A program made the translations under genes and the position numbers. A model generated the notes under the pieces. That model worked only from the letters and a program-made list of their open reading frames with translations. It did no database searches and had not been told where the DNA came from. Below, piece by piece: positions 53,020 through 64,000 of a stretch of 64,000 nt of DNA; position 1 is the stretch's first letter, and each line of letters begins with the position of its first letter. The stretch lies in assembly GCF_000972845.2 (NCBI RefSeq), contig NC_040013.1, positions 2,098,642 to 2,162,641 of the forward strand. Direction: 5' to 3'. This DNA is from Larimichthys crocea. Lineage: Eukaryota > Chordata > Actinopteri > Sciaenidae.

Positions 53020-54315
53020 AAAATGTTAAAGCTCTTCAGGGAGCCTTTTCTCTCTAACCCCTTTTTGTGTGTTGCACTGTTAAATGCTCCTTCTTGTACA
53101 AGAATAATAAATCCAACTTAAACTTTGATACTTTGAATACAGTCCCTCTTTATTCAAGAGTTTTTCCTTTAAAAAATGTATAAGAACCAACTGTTAGAGC
53201 TCCTCAAGGAGCCCTTTTCTCTGTAACCCCTTTTGTGTGTTGCACTGTTAAACGCTCCTTTTCGTACAAGAATAATAAATCCAACTGAAACTTTGAATCC
53301 AGTTTTCCTTATTCATGAGTTTCTTTCTTTCTTTCTAAAAAATGTATAAGAACCAACTGTTAGAGCTCCTCAAGGAGCCCTTTTCTCTGCAGCCCTTTTT
53401 GTGTGTTGCACTGTTAAACGCTCCTTTTTGTACAAGAATAATAAATTCAACTTAAACTTTGAATCCAGTCTTCCTTATTCAAGTTTTTCTTTAAAAAATG
53501 TATAAGAAACAACTGTTAGAGCTCCTCAAGGAGCCTTTTCTTTGTAACCCCTTTTGTGTGTTGCACTGTTAAATGGTCCTTCTTGTACAAGAATAATAAA
53601 TTCAACTTAAACTTTGATACCTTGAATCCAGTCTTCCCTGATTCAAGTTTTTCTTAAAAAAATGTATAAGAACCAACTGTTAGAGCTCCTCAAGGAGCCT
53701 TTTCTGTGTAACCCCTTTTGTGTGTTGCACTGTTAAATGCTCCTTTTTGTACAAGAATAATAAATTCAACTTAAACTTTGAATCCAGTCTTCCTTATTCA
53801 TGAGTTTTTCTTTCTTTCTTTCTTTCTTAAAAATGCATAAGAACCTACTGTTAGAGCTCCTCAAGGAGCCTTTTCTCTCTAACCCCTTTTTGTGTGTTGC
53901 TCTGTTAAACACTTCTTTTTGTACAAGAATAATAAATTCAACTTAAACTTTGATACTTTGAATCCAGTCATCCTTATTCAAGGGTTTATCTTAAAACATG
54001 TATAGGAAACCAACTGTTAGAGCTCCTCAGGGAGCCTTTTCTTTCTAACCCCTTTTGTGTGTTGCACTGTTAAACACTCCTTCTTGTACAAGAATAATAA
54101 ATACAACTTAAACCTTGAATCCAGTCTTCCTTATTCAAGTTTCTTTAAAAACATTATAAGAACCAACTGTTAGAGCTCCTCAAGGAGCCTTTTCTTTCTA
54201 ACCCCTTTTGTGTGTTGCACTGTTAAACGCTCCTTCTTGTACAAGAATAATAAATCCAACTTAAACTTTGAATCCAGTCTTCCATATTCAATGTTTTTTC
54301 TTAAATAAACCCCCA
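53020..54315. repeat. Tandem satellite of about 160 bp (copy B)
   Basis: Eight units of the same satellite as 44950-46330, with fuller units; stems at about 53031, 53198, 53362, 53519, 53686, 53853, 54020 and 54173. Copy number differs from copy A (nine). The lead sequence with ATATAAAACATG is at 52735-53020. Confidence 0.85.
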
Positions 54316-54319
54316 TAAC

Positions 54320-54470
54320 AGTTTGCATTTACATTCAGTCATTTTTTCTCCAAAGCGACTCACAGGGAGAAATTTTGGGTCCATTATCTTTCCAGACTGG
54401 AGGAGCCGGGGATCGAACCCCCGATCATTAGATTAGTGGACCCGCTCTACCTCTATCTACCTTTATCAGC
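54320..54470. repeat. Dispersed fish repeat (CCAAAGCGACT type), copy B
   Basis: Counterpart of 46345-46485, slightly longer because GAGAAATTTTGGG is present here and absent in copy A. Confidence 0.55.
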
Positions 54471-54579
54471 CCTTAACAGTAACAATACTCACCCCCTGTG
54501 ATAAACATCCACACATTAGTTACTCTAAAACTCGTTCCCATTAGCTCCGGTGCTAACCGAAGCTAACTCGCAGCCGTAC

Positions 54580-54627
54580 CTTGTTGTTGGACTCCGGCTG
54601 AACGATCTGAACAGGCCCGGGCGGCAT
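54580..54627 (-). CDS. sf3a1: sf3a1 exon 1, second copy
   Basis: A 48-bp coding exon, MPPGPVQIVQPESNNK, followed by the donor GTACGG, identical in coding sequence to 46590-46637. Only one of the two can be the first exon of the single set of downstream sf3a1 exons. This copy sits next to the intact ccdc157 and the intact promoter motifs, so it is the better candidate for the true first exon if copy A is an artefact. Confidence 0.9.
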
Positions 54628-58953
<4,326 letters not shown>

Positions 58954-59063
58954 CGGAAAAGACAGAAAGAACACAGCTTTGTATAATTATACCACACTAA
59001 CACTCATGTTTTTGTAATTGTACAGGCTCATTCTGTATAAAAAAATCTATAAAATGTAAATAT

Positions 59064-59069
59064 AATAAA
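59064..59069 (+). promoter_or_regulatory. Candidate poly(A) signal of ccdc157
   Basis: AATAAA 111 bases after the stop codon, followed by TTACTGTGTATACATG as a weak GU-rich element. Copy A lacks one A in the same place. Confidence 0.65.
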
Positions 59070-60530
59070 CTTACTGTGTATACATGAAGGAAAGGCTTTT
59101 ATTATGCTATTCAGATTCAGGCACAGATGGCTGTTGCATATTAGGTTTCTGGATATATGATATGCTTCTCAAACTAACCTGCATGTTTTTGGATGAGCGA
59201 CCTTCGCAGCAGACGAGTCACGTGGCTCTGAGTAAATGGGAAACCTTGAATGTCAAAGCAAACAATGACACGGAGGCAGATGTGGCGATAGCTCTGTCTG
59301 ACGAATGGAGGGAGAGAGTGAGAGTCTCCATGGAAACCCAAGTGCTCGCAGGACTCTGCTGAATCACCGCAGGCCTTGATTTCACTCCCTCCGAGACAAA
59401 TCTGACAGTGAGTCCTCAGCGGTGCAGCGAGATGAAGAGTGAGCTCTCGTTTTTGTGTCCTCGCTGCACATCAGGAGGTTTTGCAGCGGTAATCTGAGAT
59501 CTCACGAGCTCAGTTGTGTAATCTGAGTCTAATAGAGAGCCCAAGAGACTCGAGTCAGAGCTGTTGAAGTCAAACACATCTTCTATTTGTTCTTGCGTCT
59601 GTGTTTTTATAAAGTATTGGTAACTAACTGTGAACTGTGACACTGAGTCACTGCCTGAATGAACACCTGATCTGTCCTTTCATTCACTTCGATGACAGAT
59701 CACGACCTCGGGGGTTAATCTCTAAATTGGGTTAACTATTACAGTTGTGTCATCAAGCATGTAATTGAAGTTTTAAGCTCTTTCACCTGGTGCCACAGAC
59801 GCCAGGGAACATTACGTCAACGCTACGCTTCACCGTTTAGTCAGGTTAGTCAAGAACAGGTTTCATTATGTAACAGGCGACATGTCTGTTCTCACATTTC
59901 ATTTTAGACGTGTTACTTGATAAATAAAAACGTGGTAAGTAGAAATATAACTACTGTAGATAGCACAAGGTTATGTAACATTACCGATACTGATTTGCTG
60001 CCAGAAAGAAAAATCCTTACAGTGGACAGTGGCTCTTCTGTTAAGGCTTGGTGTAAAGTTATATTCGAGCCGGTTGGTATTAAACATACCAAAGCAGATC
60101 AGTTCCACAGAGTCTGGCATCATTTGGATCACTTGGACCTGATTTTTCTTCATGTACATTTGTTGATCTCAGCTGTTTATGCTTGTTTTGTTTCTTATTG
60201 GTATTAAAAATAAGATAATCCAAAAAATATACTGTTAAAAAAAGAACTATTCTTCATCCTCAGCAGCAGAAGGCTGCAATCTGAGTCAGATTGTACAAAA
60301 TAAGACCATATGTTACATTTGTGATTGGAATAAAAAGAAAGCAAGCAAATACACAACATTTAAAATCATTAAAATGGTTAAAACATCACGAATATGGGTT
60401 CAGTATTTAGCAGCAAGTCACTTGAGACCAGCATAGGTATAATACCAGACACAGCCAGAAGACATTCAGTGTGTGGGAGTCAAATTTTGGAACAGCTTAA
60501 CAGATGGTATAAAGAGGAGAGACGTGTAAA

Positions 60531-62707
60531 AATAAAATAAATCTACAGTTTGTCTAATAAGTAATCATGAAATCTGTTTTTGTCGTGTGTCATTCGTGAA
60601 ATTTTATGCATAACACATGGATTGGATTATGTTAGTGAGTATGTCCAGTTTCCATGTTAATGTACATTATTTAATGTGTTCTGAGTTGGTTGTTTATCAC
60701 TGTATTCTAGTTCTTATTCTACCCTCTGGACAAGAATCTAAAAGCTACTGTGAGGATGAGACGTTCTGCAACAATTCATAATTAATGCATCATGAACTCC
60801 ACACTTCAGTCAAATTATTCCACAGTTTAGATTTTTGTAAATGCTGCTTCAAAACATTTATTTTTCATTTATAACACAGTCTTTTGCTTTTTTTTTTTAT
60901 ACAGACAAACACAATAACGGAAAGATTCGAGAATTTATGATGTGCAGAGTAGAGAGTACAATACTATCCAGAAGTGAGAAAAGAATCGGAGCATTTGTAA
61001 CCGTGCTGCGTGGCACAAAACAAACCAAGAATACAGAGAAAGAGGTGAGAGCTTTAAAAAAAAAGCACCGCAGTATTAATATGTGTCACTGGCCCCGACA
61101 TCAAAAGCATAACCATGACACACAATGACCAGGTAAGAGTTTTCAATGTGCAAAGTAGTACAAAATTCTCTTGATGCCTCCTGCTGTGCATTATCTTCCA
61201 TGTTTGTGTTTTGGTTTTCAGAATTAGAAAGCATGAAGTCCTGTGAGATCTAACAGACACAGAAATAAAACGACTAGTTTAACTTTGGAATTAAGTCTGC
61301 ATTGATTACAACACGTTTAAGGCCATTGGTTTCTTATGTAACACATGCAAACACGAACTGAACGAGTAAAAACGTCTTTTGTAGTTACAGATGTGCTAAA
61401 AACTGAAGACTCGTGCTCTTCTTCTTCTTCTTGACACTGTTGTTTCAAAGAGTTGGCTGTTGGGAATGTTTCCTGTGTAATATGAGTGTGTGCCTCTCTC
61501 TAATCTAGGTCAGGCTGCAGACTGGCGACAGGGACCACCGCAAATCTGCTGGGATTACGGAGGCCTCAGAGAGATGAAGCGCATCCCGGGTTTTACATAA
61601 CAATCGCGTCTGCCCGCCTACCAAGACTCTACCCTGTGTGTGAAGATCTCAAAATCGATTTGTGCTTTGACTTACACATCCAATAATCTAATTACCTCTC
61701 AGGTTATCTCGGTCATATGACAATAAAAGCTCAATAATCTATGTGCTTTGATTTCTAATCTCATGCCAACAGGGGGAGAAAAGGGCGGAGAGGGCTGCTC
61801 AGGAACGAGATCAGTGACACAAAAAAGAGCAAAGTCACGGGACGAGATGTGGGAGATTAAGTGAAGCAATGAAGTGTCGTTCAGCCACTTAGAAGGGGAA
61901 ACAAATTCTTGATGACTAATAGAGGAACATGCAAAACATATAGATAACACAGCTAGAGTGACACACAAAAAAGGACAGAGTGTATAAAAGCAAAATATCA
62001 AGAGTAGTAATAGAAAAATAAATAGAATATGGGATTAAAACATTTGCCAGAAACCACCGTGAGTACCAAAAGGAGGAGGAGGATCAGTGATAGTTTCTCT
62101 GAGGTTTTCGGGGAGAAGACTTTGAGAAGAAGGCAAAAGATGTAAACTCACAAAAGCCTGTGCATTCCTCTGAAACAAAACCAAAGAAACATGCAACAAA
62201 TGCTTCAGATCTTTAAAATGCAGTGGGCTGTCTTCCACAAAAATGAGAGTTTTGGTGCAGCTGCAGATCTGTGTTAACGTTTAAAAATCATCCACTGAGT
62301 GTACTAACCTAAAAGTGCAGTTTGTCACAAAGAAAGCACCGGATATCTCTAACCTATGATCACGTGGGTTCTAACAAAGTGGCAAAGTTGAGAGAAGAAA
62401 ACAGCTGGTCTTAAAGGATCTAAAGACATCGTCGATGCTAGGAGTTTACAGGACAGTAATAAAGCTCTCTACTGTACATTCGAGTATTACAAGATATGCT
62501 GTACAAATATGCTTTCACAACAAGACGGAGAGCGTGCACCCCACCCTGCGGTGTGCTAACATCTGCAAAAGCAACGAGTACAGACTGTGGCAGGCTCACA
62601 CGGTAAAGGGAGTGAGATACAAAGAGTACACAAGTAATAGTACGGCGTATCGAATGGGAGACAACAGATAATACCAGGCAGTAGTACTGACTATGTCAGG
62701 TCACACA
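60531..62707. other. Spacer between ccdc157 and slc7a4
   Basis: The two genes point toward each other. No protein family is recognised in the short frames. Part of this stretch next to 62707 must be the slc7a4 3' UTR, whose end I cannot place. GACAATAAAAGCTC at 61718-61732 resembles a LINE tail but is too short to call. Confidence 0.45.
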
Positions 62708-63943
62708 TCATCTCTTTCCGGCGTACTCCTCAGACGTCGAGTCGGCGGACGGGGTGATGTGGTGCCCCGAGTCTACTTGTCCATCGGGCTGGACAGACTG
62801 CACCGTCTGTACCAGGCTGCCGCTGGGTAGCACCACGTAACGGGCGGCCATGTCTTTGGGATGCATCTCCCGCATGCCCTCCTTACTGTGCCAGATCCCA
62901 TAGCCGAAATATACAAAGAGACCTGAAAGGAAAGGGGCAGCACGAAACACTTTAGTATTAAAGTCAGGGCACTCTGCACACAAGGTTTTGGTTTGTGTTC
63001 TGCCATTTCAGTCCTCAATGCGTCTAAAACTTTAAACTGATTGTCAGTGATCTCCAGTATTTTCACTCTCTGGTACAATGTTGATGATTTGGCTTTAACT
63101 CTGACACGATAAAGAAATCCCACGCCACGGCCGTGATGGAAGGTAAGTGGCTGTTTCTTTCTCTCGGGAAAGGGGCCTATAGCTCTGGGCCCTGTCAAGT
63201 GTAATATTCCATGTGTGTGCATCCTGTTAACTTGCTGCAGTCTGACAGTGGTGTTTAAATGGTTTACTGGTCCAGAGAAGCCTTAAGCTAATGCGCCTAA
63301 TCGTGTTTTCCCAGCGATCCCCAACCCCCTTACTGACAGGGTATTAGCGCTGTCTGACCACCATCTACATCCTCAGAGGGCTGCTGAGAAAAATTTCACT
63401 TTTTCCGGATGATGCAAAGATTCATAATATGTGTGTGTACTGTGAATTAGTCTCTCGTCAAGAGACCAAATTGACCTAAGTGTGCAATCTGAGCCTACGC
63501 AACGACAAAAGTGGATGCATGCGATGAGACATCAGCTTGAAATATGGGAAAACTGCAGAGTCCTGACACTCAATATATCTAAATCTACTGACACACTGTA
63601 GGCGTTGAAGCTGACTAAGCTATGCAAGGCCTAGTTTGGACCTTGTTGGGTTAAATGGTGACCTTACCTCATGATTCGATCAAATATTTCTAAATATTTC
63701 TCCAAGAAAAGCGAGGTAAGGAGAAGGGACACACTCTTAGCTATCTACAGGCATTTTGTGAGCCTTTCAGACCTTGGTTATCGTATATTGTGATGGTTTT
63801 CCCCCTGTCATTTTGTTTTCTGGTGCTTTCTTACCTATCGCGATCCATACGGTGAATCGAATCCAGGTTAGATAGCTGAGTTTCAGCATGAGGAATACAT
63901 TGAAGAGGATGCTGATAGCTGGAGTCAGTGGAACCAAAGGTAC
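62708..63943 (-). CDS. slc7a4: Solute carrier family 7 member 4 (3' end only)
   Basis: The last two coding exons: 63835-63943 and 62708-62922, GT-AG and in phase. The first codes a membrane span ([20 protein letters not shown]) and [12 protein letters not shown]; the junction rebuilds the last span, [20 protein letters not shown]. The cytoplasmic tail has [15 protein letters not shown], which matches the SLC7A4 tail and not those of SLC7A1-3 or SLC7A14. Family knowledge: SLC7A4 belongs to the 14-span cationic amino acid transporter (CAT) group, though transport by the human protein has not been shown. The 5' exons lie beyond the window edge, so 107 codons are seen here. An acceptor TAG precedes the first of the two exons at 63944-63946. 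Confidence 0.9.
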
Positions 63944-64000
63944 CTAAACAACGATAAAACATCAGTCACACACTAATCAGAGTTAATGTAGGTTTCAATA

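Overview
The window is from a vertebrate nuclear genome, almost certainly a ray-finned fish and probably a percomorph. Coding sequence is split into short GT-AG exons, proteins match vertebrate orthologues almost residue for residue, and the noncoding DNA is full of teleost-type repeats (hAT and mariner MITEs, a Tc1 remnant, LINE tails, minisatellites). No prokaryotic, viral or CRISPR-like system is visible. I recognise four genes, in the order tbc1d10a (-), sf3a1 (-), ccdc157 (+), slc7a4 (-). The first three keep the neighbour order I know from human 22q12.2 (TBC1D10A-SF3A1-CCDC157); slc7a4 lies elsewhere on human chromosome 22.

Layout. 1-24 kb: no recognisable gene; LINE tail, MITEs, two related 42-bp minisatellite arrays, a 692-bp foldback palindrome (15822-16513), a 255-bp tandem repeat and a dead Tc1-like transposase. 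24.2-35.4 kb: complete tbc1d10a, 9 coding exons, 538 codons, ending in the PDZ ligand DTYL; its introns hold three MITEs with clear target-site duplications, one carrying a nested element. 35.4-40 kb: GC-rich 5' end of tbc1d10a, an ACTTG-rich array, and a 1.7-kb tandem duplication that repeats the last exon of sf3a1 and contains an N gap. 40-46.6 kb: sf3a1, 15 coding exons, 784 codons, all phases compatible. sf3a1 and ccdc157 start head to head 263 bp apart over a promoter with CCAAT, ETS and ZNF143-type motifs.

A segment of about 7.8 kb (intron-1 satellite of sf3a1, sf3a1 exon 1, the shared promoter, all of ccdc157) occurs twice, at 44.68-52.49 kb and 52.73-60.53 kb, separated by ten Ns. The first copy is riddled with one-base indels that break ccdc157; the second encodes an intact 716-residue protein. 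This pattern fits an unmerged contig overlap or haplotype (false duplication) better than a real paralogue. The right end carries the last two coding exons of slc7a4.

The genes are not one pathway: a Rab/Arf-family GAP of the cortical actin/microvillus system, a U2 snRNP spliceosome subunit, a coiled-coil protein tied to Golgi traffic and spermiogenesis, and a CAT-family membrane protein. The only regulatory coupling visible is the shared sf3a1/ccdc157 promoter.
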